64,000 bases of DNA from Laguncularia racemosa (Eukaryota > Streptophyta > Magnoliopsida > Myrtales > Combretaceae): the NCBI GenBank assembly GCA_037954665.1, contig JBBMOL010000138.1:620001-684000 (forward strand), read 5' to 3'. The position numbers and the translations under genes were made by a program. A model generated the notes under the pieces. That model made no database searches. It was not told the origin of the DNA and saw only the letters and a list, made by a program, of their open reading frames with translations. Positions 33,874 to 45,613 of the stretch are shown in pieces. Position 1 is the stretch's first letter. Each line of letters begins with the position of its first letter.

Positions 33874-36479
33874 CCATTTGGATGCCTACTACACCACACT
33901 CTTTGCTTGAACTCTTAACCCCTAGTCCACCTAGATAGCATTAGGCTCTTGTCCAAACAGCTTGCTATGACTAGACAATTTTTTATTTTTTAATTATTTC
34001 CAATATTAATTTCTCCCATTTATATTTTTGATACAGTCATTGCTGTTCGAGTCAAATATCTACAGCTTCTTGAGGGCATTCTCCCTAGGTTCCAACTCGC
34101 ATACATGTTGAAGTCCAATATCCAAAGCTTCAAGAAGATGAAGATATTATCCCCAAGTTCCAACTTGTATGCATGTCTGATGTTGGGTCTTTCTCTAGCA
34201 AGGCAATGGTTGGTACTCCACCATTTTGAGTCCTTCAAAAAGACCACAAGCATTCCTCTTAGACTTGCCGTCACCACTTCTCATTATAAGTGAAGCCACA
34301 CTCAACATGTAAGGTGATTGATGAAGCCAAACAGAGGGACTCGCTTGTTAACTTTGACTTGCCATCACCAATTTGTTTCATTGCATTTACATCATGGCCA
34401 AAACGACCGTCCTCGTACCACTAAGTCAAAGAGACTCGCTTGTTAGTGCTGACATACAACCACCAAGCATCCATCCCTTCACTGCAATTACAATTTAGAG
34501 GAAGTCATCTAACACAAGATCAAGTGCAATGAAGGTGATCTTGTAGCGAGATTTCCATAACTGTTCCAGTCACAAATACTTGCGCATCAAGTACTTACAC
34601 TACTGTCAAAGCTATTATGCATGAATTTTAGTTCTATAACCACGTCCATATTACAAAGCTCCACCTGAATGGGATGCACCAAATCTTTAGCTATTATAGT
34701 GGTGGTTGGTAACCTATATTACCACCACTTCCTGTAAAAGGCAATAGTCCTCCTTCCAAACTTGTCATCACAATGGTATCTCAAGCAAAGTTAATCCTAA
34801 TTCCCATCCTTTGAAGACAACCAGTGATGTACAAAAACTTCAAGAAGACTAAACCATCTCTTCAAGGCATACTTGACAGGTGTTTCATCCTTTATCACTT
34901 TAATACCAGGAGAAATTGCTAAAAAATTTCACATCATCTAAAAATCTCTATAGGACATTCTCACACTTGCATGCATCTACTTTAGCTTATCAATATTACA
35001 TCATTCACATATCTTCTTGTTCTTTTGCTAGGTATTGTGGCTAGGGAATCAAAGAAAAACAATTCTTGTGTTGATGGTGCTATTAGACAATGGGAATTGC
35101 AAGTTTATCATGATGGACAACTACCATGAGTTGTTTCTCTTTACCATAGTCGGGCTTAATCGAATAATTTCTAAAAACCTCATTCGACGGATATGATGTC
35201 TTAGAGATGGAACTTACTAGCACATGGAAAAGCTAGTGTGGAGCAAGCTAAATCAAGTCAAACGTGGTGGGCTGCCAAGCTGCTAGGTCCCTTATAAAGA
35301 GGTGCTATCATCCGCAAGCCAAGTTAGGTAAATACTGCTACTTTTAAGAGTATCTCCCCATGCTAATTGAGAAAATTTTTTCCATCGTGCTTCATGTAGA
35401 AACCAAGTGTTGGCCACGTAGAAAACTAGTGAAGTACAGTAGCATCACACGAGGGCACTATGTGAAGCCATATAGCCAGCATCATGCCAAGACATCGCAT
35501 AAGATCTTATTAGAATTCATTGTGTTGAAGTTGAAGACTCTTGGTGCTTCTCCTCTTCTAGTTGATGGCGTGTCACAATGGGATGAGTTGGCAACTCCTT
35601 ATGTAATGGCTATATCAAGGGAGCGTTCTTGTCTCATATCTCAATTTGCCTTCACTTGCTCATATAACTGATGGAATGTCAAGGAAAGTATGCCGTGGAG
35701 GGAGAAACCTTAAAATGTTCTTCCTTCTAAAGATAACTTTTCTTTTATAGGTTCCATGTTGAAAAGGCGAAGCAATGCTACCATTTATTGACTTGTAGGA
35801 TTATTTGCCATTACATGGATTGCAGCTCATTGAAGGAGCACACCGTCCTAACCTCAAGGGCAATTGATTTTGTCATCCACTGCCGTTTGGGTTGAGGAGT
35901 TTCCAAATTGCCATGTTATCATTGAAGTCACTTGATAGGATTTGCATGTTGATAGAAGTCCTTTAGAAGAGAGATAAGGCCATTAATGCATATGTTAATA
36001 AGATCATCGGTGATGTGAACATCACGGCTAGCATAGCACTGGACTTTCACCACTGAGACGTCTTATAATGTAATTGACAACATAATCAATAAAAAAGATT
36101 GAATTTGTGGAATTGTTCTTCATTCGTTATGCCTTTTGTGTTATTTCAGTTAACAGTCTTCTATGATTGAATCGCTTCAATTCGTGATGCTTAATGTGCA
36201 TCAATTGACATCTTTTGTTCCTAAAATACCTTTGATATGTATTCTTTCGTGTGAATGATCCAGCATTAATGAAAGTAGATCATCTTTTACAATTATTTAT
36301 TTCCTTGACATGCATTACTTTGCTTTAGTAAAATTCCTAAAAGAATTCGTGTATTCAAGAGATGATGCTATGGGCAAAAAACCTTGGTTTAATAAAACAT
36401 GAGCTTATGGGAACCGTTTCGATTCTTTTAAGGCTCAATGAGTGTTATATCAATGGTATTGATGAAGGATGAGACCACT
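33874..36479. other. Repeat-derived DNA without a recognisable gene
   Basis: Frames are short and give no known domain. Small local duplications are visible: 'gttccaactcgcatacatgt' near 34090 recurs as 'gttccaacttgtatgcatgt' near 34160, and 'gactcgcttgtta' occurs near 34339 and 34433. The stretch lies between two copies of one MITE and before an array of about 85-bp period, so it is probably old retroelement sequence; no class can be given. Confidence 0.35.
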
Positions 36480-37285
36480 TCAGCCTCTCCTTTAGTAATA
36501 TAGTTTCGAGTCTATTGCATGCTTAGGAGTGATGGTATGACCAAACAACATAACTGTAAGGGTTTACTTTGAACTTTTACAAAAGAGATCGCTATAATCA
36601 TGATGATTGCAAGAAGATAATGAGCCTGCTACATGCTTAGGAGCGATGCAACGACTAAAAATGAGTGGCTATAGTGATAAAATCACTTCAATTTTTCACA
36701 GGTAGGATCACTTCGATCATGATAATTGGAGGAAAGCATTACCGGCTACAACTACTATGATAAGATTGCTTCAACTTTTTTACAAATGAGATCATTTTGA
36801 TCTCATCATTTGCAAAAGAACGTTACACCTTCTAAGGCTACTATGATACGATTGCTTCGATTCTTCATAGATAAAATGGATTTAATCTCATCATTTGTAG
36901 AAAGGCGTTACTCCTGCTAAGGCTCTCGTGATAAGATCTCTTTGATCTTCTACAGATGAGATCACTTTGGTCCTGACATTTGCAGAAGGGCATTGCGCCC
37001 ACCGCATACTTCGGAGCAATGGTTTGACCAAGTGATCTTTCACAGATAAGATCGCTTCAATCTCAAAATCTGCAGAAAGGTGTTACACGTACCAAGGTTA
37101 CTATGATGAAATCGCTTCAATCTTTTAGAAATGAGATCACGTCAATCTCAATTCCTGCACAAAGGCATTATGCTTGTTGCACACTTAGGAATAGTGCTTC
37201 AATTAAGCAACAACTGCTACTATGATAAGATCACTTCAATCTTTCACGTATGAGATCAGTTCAATCCCATTGAAGAACACCAGAT
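36480..37285 (+). repeat. Degenerate tandem array, period about 85 bp
   Basis: The phrase 'ctatgataagattgcttcaa' and variants occur near 36755, 36841, 36925, 37101 and 37220, alternating with 'gagatcactttgatctcat' and 'tttgcagaaaggcgttac'. Clean spacings are 86 and 84 bp; others are longer because of an added 'catacttcggagcaatggt' block. The phrases are internally palindromic around GATC. No coding potential is seen. Confidence 0.7.
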
Positions 37286-37721
37286 AGTGATGTTAGCTAT
37301 GTCTAATTGATCGTGAATTATAACAGTGATGTTAGTTATGTCAAGCTGCTTTGAAGGTAGCTTATCAAGGGGGGAGTACTTCAACTACTTGATTGTAAGA
37401 GATGTCAGGCAATGAGGGTAGCTATGCTCGAATCCATCAAAGATTACACGCTAAGGGGACTATCTCCATCGCTTGGCAGTGACAGGTGCAAGGAGGCAAT
37501 GTTAGTTTCATCATGGCTCAAAGAGAGCATTCCATTTCTAGAGGTTATTGTCATATTTTGTTTTTCTCGTACTCAAGCAGATCATTCTTTACATGGTAAC
37601 AATAGAGTAAGGAAGCAAAGACATCAGTTCACTATCGAGGGGCATAATTTGGGTTGTTTATAAGGACAAATAAAATGGTAACAAATCATGCTTTCAGCCA
37701 ATTGTTTTATTTATTATTATT

Positions 37722-38326
37722 TTTTTGTGTGCAATTTGGTTTGTAAAATTTTCAATCTAAACTAAATTGAAAAATTATTATTGGTTTGGAGGGAAAATCC
37801 AAATCAAACTGTTTTTTAAAAAACATAATGATATTTCACTCATAACTTAAAAAATTCTTTTATTGTAACATAACATTTGTTAAAATTTTTAGTTTACATT
37901 TATTGAAAAATTTTATATGTATTTAAATTTTTAGGCCATAATTTATATATATATATATAATTAACTCAAAATTTATATTATATGCTAGTTTGAAGAATAA
38001 ATTAGTTGTACTACACATTTAAAATTTTTTAGTTGCTTGAATATTAATTTTATCAATCTCTTATATGATATCAATACATATTATTATTAATGAATTTGGT
38101 ACTGTTTATATGAGATTACATGTTAAGCAAATATACTTTTTTAGAAAACAAAATATAGTTTAATTCGTAAACCAAGCTTAAACTAAACCGAAATTTTATG
38201 GTTTGGAGAAAATCTAAAACTGAATCGTATGGTTCATTTTAAAGTGATGAAAAACTAAATCGCATATTTATGGTTTGGATTAACTCTAAGAAAGAATCGA
38301 ACCAATCAAATCCACACCCACCCCTA
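37722..38326. mobile_element. hAT-type MITE, copy 2 (inverted, one end missing)
   Basis: The reverse complement from 38326 leftward starts TAGGGGTGGG and follows the left part of copy 1 for several hundred bases ('tttggtttttcatc', 'aaccataaaattt', 'attaaactatattttgtttt', 'attgatatcat'). The terminal GCCCATCCC end expected near 37715 is absent, so this copy is truncated on the left. Confidence 0.72.
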
Positions 38327-38389
38327 TTAAGTACAATGAGCAAGAATCAGATTATTATAAACATAGTTATCTTTAGTGACGGGTTCACC

Positions 38390-39180
38390 ACTTTATATTT
38401 TCTTGTTGAAAAGCTACTTTAGGTTCCAACAATCTTTGGTTGGATGTCCCGCCTTCTTATGGAATCAAAAGTATTTAGGATCATTCTTTTCTTATGTTGC
38501 AGGTTTCCTTTCTACTCTTGATGGTTTAACAATTCTATCTTTGAGCCACCTGTCAAGAGTGGCATGAACCATGCTCATTGGACATGGGAACAGTAGTGTA
38601 TCATCGAAAGTATCCATCCCCATCCTCTTGTTGTGTAATTTCCTCCTTATACAAGGCTCGTGAATGGCATTTGCTTCTTTTTGGAGTCACCTCATTACCT
38701 AGCAATTGAGTTATATGTCCTTCGTGTATTCTCCATTAATTTGGAAAAAGGATTTCAAGGATAAATTTTTGAATGAATAGTATACTATGTGAATGAGCAT
38801 TGGATGCATATTTTCTTTAGTTCCTTCTAGACATCTAGAATGCTCAATTAGCTTTCTCTAAACCACTCTATGTAGTCCGTCAAATCTTCCTTCAAATGTT
38901 GTGTGATTCGTCTCATATTTGTGAGTCACTTGCTCTTGGGTCTTAGAGAATTTCATTGGGAACATCTAACACATCATCCCCCATAACTTAATTGATCCAA
39001 GAGGCAAGTTAACATACCAAGTGTATGCCTTTTCTCTAAGTGATTTTTAGAATTCTTTGAGCTTGAGGTCATCCTTAAGCCCATATACTTTAATAGTTTC
39101 AATGAACTTGAGCAGTTGCTTGCTTGGCACTCCCTTGCTTGCTACTGAACTTGACAAATTTAAAACTAGTATAAAAAACT
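38390..39180 (-). pseudogene. Degenerate Ty3/gypsy gag fragment
   Basis: On the - strand the sequence gives a gag core block (FIETIKVYGLKDDLKLKEF, then SLREKAYTWYVNLPLGSI, near 39000-39130) followed downstream by a weak zinc-knuckle-like block (FHKKAGHPTKDCWNL, near 38405-38455). This is the normal order for gypsy gag. Stops and frameshifts occur throughout. No LTRs or pol could be attached to it. Confidence 0.7.
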
Positions 39181-41284
39181 TAGGATATGGTTTCCCCATT
39201 ACCCTTACTAACATGAGAATTTCAAATTAAGTATGCCAGTTGAGGTTATCGTCTATACTTGCTTTAGATATGCCTTCTAATCTTCTTTCAGCACACATAA
39301 TGATCCAGCAATTGTTTCCTACCTAATGAGTAAGGGAGGTGTTACGAGGCAGATTTGTGCTAATCACAAGTGTTTACAGGTTGCAATTGTTAGGGCCGTC
39401 TGCACACGAGTAAGTTAAAATAGGAAGAAAAATATAAGACACAAGATTTTACCCTGATTTACCCGTTAATTAGGGCTACGTCAAGCAGAGGATTCCATTA
39501 TAATTAGCACCTTACTCTCTTGTTTTTCATCACGCAAGTACAAGTGAAAAAAAGAGAATATATAAAACAACTATTCATGGGCCCAAGCCTAAACTTTTAA
39601 TAAATAAATATGAGCGAGACCCATGTGCTTTCCTTGTTATAGGAGAGTATGGGCCACACCCTAACAACAATGAGAAGATGAAGACCCTTTAGGGTGAGTC
39701 CTTGCATCTTCAACCAATAGTGTTGGATAGGCTAAAGTTAATGGTAATGGTGCATGTACATCATCTCCTTGTAATGTGCCTTCATCTTCCATAGGTGCTT
39801 GATTAATTTAACCTCGAGGAATAACCTTTAGTGCAACAATCGCAAGTGTTGTTCTAAGTGCCAAAAAAGCAACTTTAGGTTACGCAACAATACTAAACGT
39901 GGTATTAGCAACAACATTCCCAATAAGAATTGCATGAACATGCTTCAAAAGTGGCTAAGAAAACTACTGTTCTGTTGTATAGTTTGCACCATGAAATAAT
40001 ACTTTAGTAGAGTTATCATGCATTGCTATGCACTTAACATTGTCCTTGGTTACTTAAGGAATTTGCTTAACAATGTAGAGTTGAGTCTCTTACTCTTATA
40101 AGCATCTCTCCTATCCAACCGCCTTTATTGTAGGTGCCATTTTATCGAGTCCTCTCCCTAGTAGAGTCACCGATTAATGTGAGGGGTGGTACTATAGTTG
40201 GTCGATCACATGCACATCTTATGATACCATACTTTGAATAGCCATGGAGAAATCTTGATCAAATAAACATATGAAAGAGTGTGATTAGGAATAGTTATGG
40301 GAGGAGGAATATGAGGTCTCAATAACATATGAGTGCATGTAATAGTTTCTCAAATGTTCTTGATCATTCCTTGTTGAACTCTTGATTTAATCTTTCATAA
40401 GATGAACGATGGTGTTTTTTTAATCTTCCAATTGTGTTGAATGAGAAAGAAAATGCCTCTATTTAAAGATTTTGAGGTTCATTTTCAACCATCAAATGAC
40501 TCCAAAGATCAATTGATGAGATGAGGTGTTTATGATATCTATTGGATCATTTTGATAATCAACAGACAAGACAAAGCCTTCATAAATACATTTGTAACTC
40601 ATTTGAGGCTTTAATATAAATGAATACTTTAATATTCTTAATATAGCTCAAGCCCTATAAACTTATAAATAAGTCTATGAAATGGCCTATTATGAGAAAT
40701 ATGCTTATAAAAAAGCCTATTAAACATGCAAACCAATCAAGAAGCACCAAGAGCGGTAAAACACATCTAGCAATCCCTATTCCAAACCCATCAAGTTAAA
40801 TCTCCCTAAAATATCTCTAAATGAATAAATAAAATTACAGACTCTACCATTAATCTAAAGAATTGGTCCATTGCATTAGTATGGGCTAAGCTTAATTACC
40901 AAATAAGCCCTCCACAACTACCTAAGAAGAGAGCATATGTTCCTTGTGGTTGGTCTTAATGAGAAGAGAAAACATATATAATTTGGTTAATCATGCAATA
41001 TATTTTGGCGATATGGAAACGCTCTTCATTTATGAATATGGCGGTACAAGTAAGACAAATGTATATGTATGACAATAATATTGCAACCATGATAAAAAGG
41101 AAAAATTATACTTTGTCGCTCCAACTTTAGGAATTGACTTCGAATCCCTTGTAGCTGAAAATACCATCTATGACATTAAACCGTGTATGGATATCGTTGA
41201 ATTACTAAAATACCAAGTATATGATAAGCATGGATATGATTATCATTGATGAAGATGTAACATATATTTTTTCTCTAATAATAT
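39181..41284. other. Intergenic, no gene recognised
   Basis: Probably the 5' non-coding side of the decayed antisense gypsy element, judging only by its position. No domain, LTR end or repeat is firmly recognised. Confidence 0.35.
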
Positions 41285-41630
41285 GGGTAATTACGAGTAA
41301 CTCTTATAAGCTTTTACTTAAGTGTAGATATATTTCCTTAACTTTCAAATGTTGCAAATCATCCTCTTAAACTTTGATAGATTGGCAAAATAAAAAACAT
41401 ATGCTTTATTAGTTCAAAAAAGACATTGAGTTCAAAGTTTAGAAGGTATTAAAAGCAAGCTTTCACAAGCATGAAAGGGGTGTTTACATTAATGTTATTT
41501 GTAACTTTTGAAGTTTATTTGCTAATTTACCAAAATTTAGGAAGAATAGTTTGCAACATTTGGAAGTTCAAGAAGTATACCTGTAACAAAGTTTAGAGGA
41601 GCGTTCTGCATTTTCTCCTGTTACACATTT
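41285..41630. repeat. Foldback (MITE-like) element
   Basis: 'cttaactttcaaatgttgc' near 41336 is matched in inverted orientation by 'gcaacatttggaagttcaag' near 41553. The arms continue on both sides ('ctcttaaactttgatagattggca' against 'aaattttggtaaattagca' in reverse complement). The loop is about 110 bp. It is non-coding, with no clear target duplication. Confidence 0.55.
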
Positions 41631-42140
41631 GAACATTTCACTTTAGCCTTAATATATTATGCACGAAGTTGAAAAAAAGAACGTAATGATACTTCTATCT
41701 TTAAAAAAAACAATAGTGCGAATGCAAGCATGAGAGCTGAGTATATTGGTACATTTAGACATCTTTTGTAGAAATGGAAGATGTATGACATTACAAATTT
41801 TAATTTCAAAGTTACAACAATAAATTTTAATTTCAAATCGTTGAAAAATGGACATAATTTGAGATTCTTGTGAACCACATTGATCAAGGAGATCACCAAC
41901 GTGGAGACAATAACAATAAATTACTCACAGATAATACTAACATCTAAGATCATTTTCAATAATTGTGCAATAGGAATGGGTGAAAGATATTAATTCATCA
42001 CTTTTTAAAAGAAGTAAAGGGATGATTAATTGTAATCGATCTTATCAAAGAAAGGACATAAGGAAGTTCAATGACACAACTTATGAATATATTAAAATTT
42101 TACATCGGGGTAAGAACTTGTAAACCCGCAACATATATAT

Positions 42141-42224
42141 GGGTTATATACTTAAATATTGTTATTTAAAAAATTATATAAATATTATATCCATAAAAAT
42201 TATTACTAATTTTAGTGATATCGC
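42141..42224 (+). repeat. Left terminal inverted repeat of MULE
   Basis: Starts GGGTTATATACTTAAATATT and pairs with 49395-49484 in inverted orientation over about 84 bp with few differences. The similarity continues more weakly inward. Confidence 0.85.
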
Positions 42225-42814
42225 AAATTTTTTAGTTGAGGTCTGCGCCTTTAATCTAACATAAATTTTTTTCTTTTTTTTTTTTCCTGCAACCCTATGA
42301 ATTCTTATCCTGCAAACCTGTAAAGCATATAACACTGCAAACCTATAAAATTATTACAAAAGTATGTCTATAAATCTATAACAATGATATAATAAATTTA
42401 CACAGTAATATACAGGAAAAAATTTACACCGACAGTTTCTAATATAAATATAAATCCTTAGTTCATATGTTCACATTTCCATGTTTCAATTTCCTCTGTA
42501 AATTTCACTCACTCTCTATCGTTATTTGTAAATTTTTTTTCCATAATTTGTGTTTTATGCAGGTTTTACTCTGTTGAACGTGTGTGGAAATATCATCATC
42601 AAGATCTCGGTATGTTTCCTTAAGAAAAAAATTTATTTTTGTTGTCGTTATATTACTTTGGATAAATACAAAAGAAAAACATATAAATATATATACTATA
42701 TAAATTTTATTGAAATAGTAGTTACTATTAATTAACTATTAATTAGTAATTAATTAATTATTAATATATGATTAATTAACATTAGTAAATGAATTATGTA
42801 TATATGTTATTATA

Positions 42815-43520
42815 ATGTATTTTTGTAAACGTAGTCACTAAATTAAGTTATTATTAATTAACTGTTAATTAGTAGTGATTAGTCGTTAATTAATTGGTAT
42901 AAAATTAATTAGCAAAAAATTTCAACTTCATTGCAAAGGAAAAATATTTGTATGGTTTTGTAAAATTAGTCTTAAAAGTAAGTAGTTGTTAATTATCCAT
43001 TAATTAAAGGTGATTAGTTGTTAATATGTCAATAATTAATTGTTATAAAATTAATTAGTGAAAAATTTTGCATTTGCTGTAAAGTGAAAATATTTGTATG
43101 ATTTTTTAGAATGAGTTATAAAATTAATTAGTTATTAATTATCCATTAATCAAAGGGGATTAATCGTTACTATAGCATTAATTATTTGCTATAAAATTAA
43201 TTAGTGAAAAAATTTGCATTCATTGCAAATGTAAAATATTTGTATGATTTTGTAGAATTAGTCATAAAATTAAGTAGTTAATAATTGTTTGTTAATTAAA
43301 TGCGATTAGTCGTTAATATGTCGTCAATTAATTGTTATAAAATTAATTAATGAAAATTTTTGTATTGGTTGCAAATGTAAAATATTTGTATAGTTTTGTA
43401 GAATTAGTTATAAAAGTAAGCAGTTAATAATTATCCGTTAATTAAAATCGATTAGTCGTTAATATGTCGTTAATTACTTGTTATAAAATTAATTATTTGT
43501 ATAGTTTTGCATAATAGACG
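42815..43520 (+). repeat. 146-bp tandem array inside the MULE
   Basis: The word 'aaaatatttgtat' occurs at 42941, 43087, 43233 and 43379, a constant spacing of 146 bp. Each unit also carries 'ataaaattaattag' and 'gattagtcgttaat'. A partial unit lies before the first (from about 42815), and a shortened one after the last. The array is rich in 'ttaatta'. It has no coding potential and sits between the left TIR and the PMD gene. Confidence 0.85.
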
Positions 43521-43749
43521 GAGCCTGAACCTTTTAATCCTTTAGTCTTGATGCAATAAGCAAGTCATCGATCACAAGCCATTTGAGACAAAGAAGTAAT
43601 GGATGTTTCACATATCTATTAATTTATGTTGCATTAGATATAGGAAAACATTTCACATGTTGTTGGCATAGGATTAAGCAACACGTTGTCACTTCATCGC
43701 GATGAGCTTACCATCCATTTCAATACTCGAATAGAGCCATACTTATAGC

Positions 43750-45200
43750 TGACTGGATTCAAAGGTGCAAGTTGTCTGCTGTACATACCCCTTGATTGGC
43801 ACATGATTACATCATTATTGAGCGATGGCGTCTAGAGACGTACACATTCTACATGCTGACGGGGGAATTTACAATTATGCTACAGGATGTGGAGATTCAA
43901 TTGGGACTCCTTGTGGATGGACAGGAAGTTACAAGAAGTAGTTGCCTGGATTGGGGAGTAATATGTGAAGAATTGCTAGGAACAAGATCGGGTCTAGTGC
44001 TAGAGGGGGGCGCATTAGTATGATATGTTCTAGCTGATCCCACTGGACGTCGATATGGAGCAAATACATCGAGCTACTCGTGCATACATGTTGTAGCTCT
44101 TAGGGGGATTTATCTTTGCAGATAAATCCAACGTCCTCGTCCACAGAATGTGGTTACCTTTGATGGAACATTTTGACATCGCTAGGACATATAGCTGGGG
44201 GTCCATATGTTTTGCGTGGTTGTATTGCAAACTATGTGTCGCGTCATCACCGTCGGCACACGAGATTGGAGGGGCTGCCATATTATTACAGGTGTGGGCT
44301 TGAGACAAATTTCCCTACATCTCACCTATTAGTTGACATGGACTATCTGTACTAGCTGGATGTCCACTGGCGGCACGTTGGAGCACATAGAGAGACATGC
44401 AGTTTCGCCCCACTCATGTAGTTAGTGTATATTGGAATGTGTTGGATAGGCAAAATATGTCATAGGTACCTTAGTAATTAAATTTCTTTCCTTGCAATTT
44501 ATCATATTTATCATTTAAAGTCAATAAAATTTCCTATTTTTAGGTTGAATGGGAGCTATACGACGGGAATTTAATTAATCTCCTACCGTATTTTTGCAAA
44601 GCTGGCATGCACATTTGGAAGCCTCGGATGCCACTTATTTGTTTCCACATTGTTGAGTGACATTTCCTAAATCGAGTGGTAAAGTAGTTTGGTGGGTTCC
44701 AATATATCCTGCAGTCGATAAACACGCAGCCGGTGCTCAATGAAATTGACCTGTGTGGCCGGATTGATGTTGATTGGACCGTCCTGCATGCAGTGTATTT
44801 GAACATGTGGGAACAACGGGTTGGTCGAGTCATTCATATAGATGGCCTTCGCTGTATGCATGATAGTTACCTACAATGGTATAGATTAATCAGTAGGCGA
44901 TACATTGGACGCATGAGGGCTATTCTTGGATTTCTAGTATGAACGATTTACATAAACACTTACTAATGTCTAAATAATTACATGATCATGCTTCACCGTA
45001 AGGGCGGGGGGGGGGGGGGGGGGGCTGGGGGGGGGTGGGACGATGACCCCGAAACTGAGGTGAGCCATAGGAATATTCCAGGTAGGATGAACATATGTAT
45101 ATTGATTCCACTACAGTGCATGCTGCTCAGGGTTGATGGTCAGCCAATACAAGACACCGCATCAGCATTCTATCAGTGGTCTTGTCCTAACTAGCTCTAC
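43750..45200 (+). pseudogene. Plant mobile domain (PMD / MAIN-like) gene captured in a MULE, decayed
   Basis: PMD proteins are plant-specific; family members such as MAIN and MAIL act in nuclear silencing and genome maintenance, and related PMD genes occur in transposons. Blocks in order: LDWHMITSLL then, one frame over, ERWRLETYTFYMLTGEF and QDVEIQLGLLVDG (to 44023); LGGFIFADKSNVLVHRMWLP, FDIARTYSWGSICFAWLY and IGGAAILLQVWA (44108-44298); a probable exon end at 44463 (donor GTACCT) and a second exon from 44544 (VEWELYDGNLINLLPYF, MPLICFHIVE, WYRLISRRYIG, to about 44940). A TGA follows VWA where the family has Trp. At least one frameshift and several stops break it. Sequence to about 45200 may be a tail after a poly-G run. 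Confidence 0.8.
45003..45038 (+). repeat. Long poly-G tract
   Basis: G runs of about 19-20 and 9 bases are separated only by short interruptions (C, CT). This contrasts sharply with the AT-rich surroundings. It lies just after the second PMD exon. Confidence 0.85.
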
Positions 45201-45613
45201 TGAAGTAACGCCTTAGAAAGTAACCTATGTACTAAGGTGAATTATCTAATCAGCCAATAGAGTGGAGTCTTGTGCCTCCGAGACAGTTCGATAGTACTCC
45301 CCACCAGCATCTAACCCAGGAGTCTGCATCTCCTCTAGCTCTGCATGCAAAGCCATCCAACACCTTCACTCGACTAGTTAAGCATTTGACTAGGGGTAGG
45401 AGATAGGAGGGGATAGGGATAAAAAACTACGATTTTTTAATTATTTACATATGTATATAGTCAAACGCAATGATTAAATTTATGTATTTTTACAATTTAT
45501 ATAAATTAGTATGCATTTTGTGCACCAACACTGTTACCCCTTGTCGTTTTCACATGCAATGTGTACATATACAATTTTACAACTTCAAATATTTCATAAC
45601 ATTTAATAAAAGT

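Noticed and set aside
44030..44355. Frames of 92 codons (-) and 60 codons (+)
   Set aside because: They are shadows. The third + frame, which lacks an ATG, carries the PMD blocks over the same bases.
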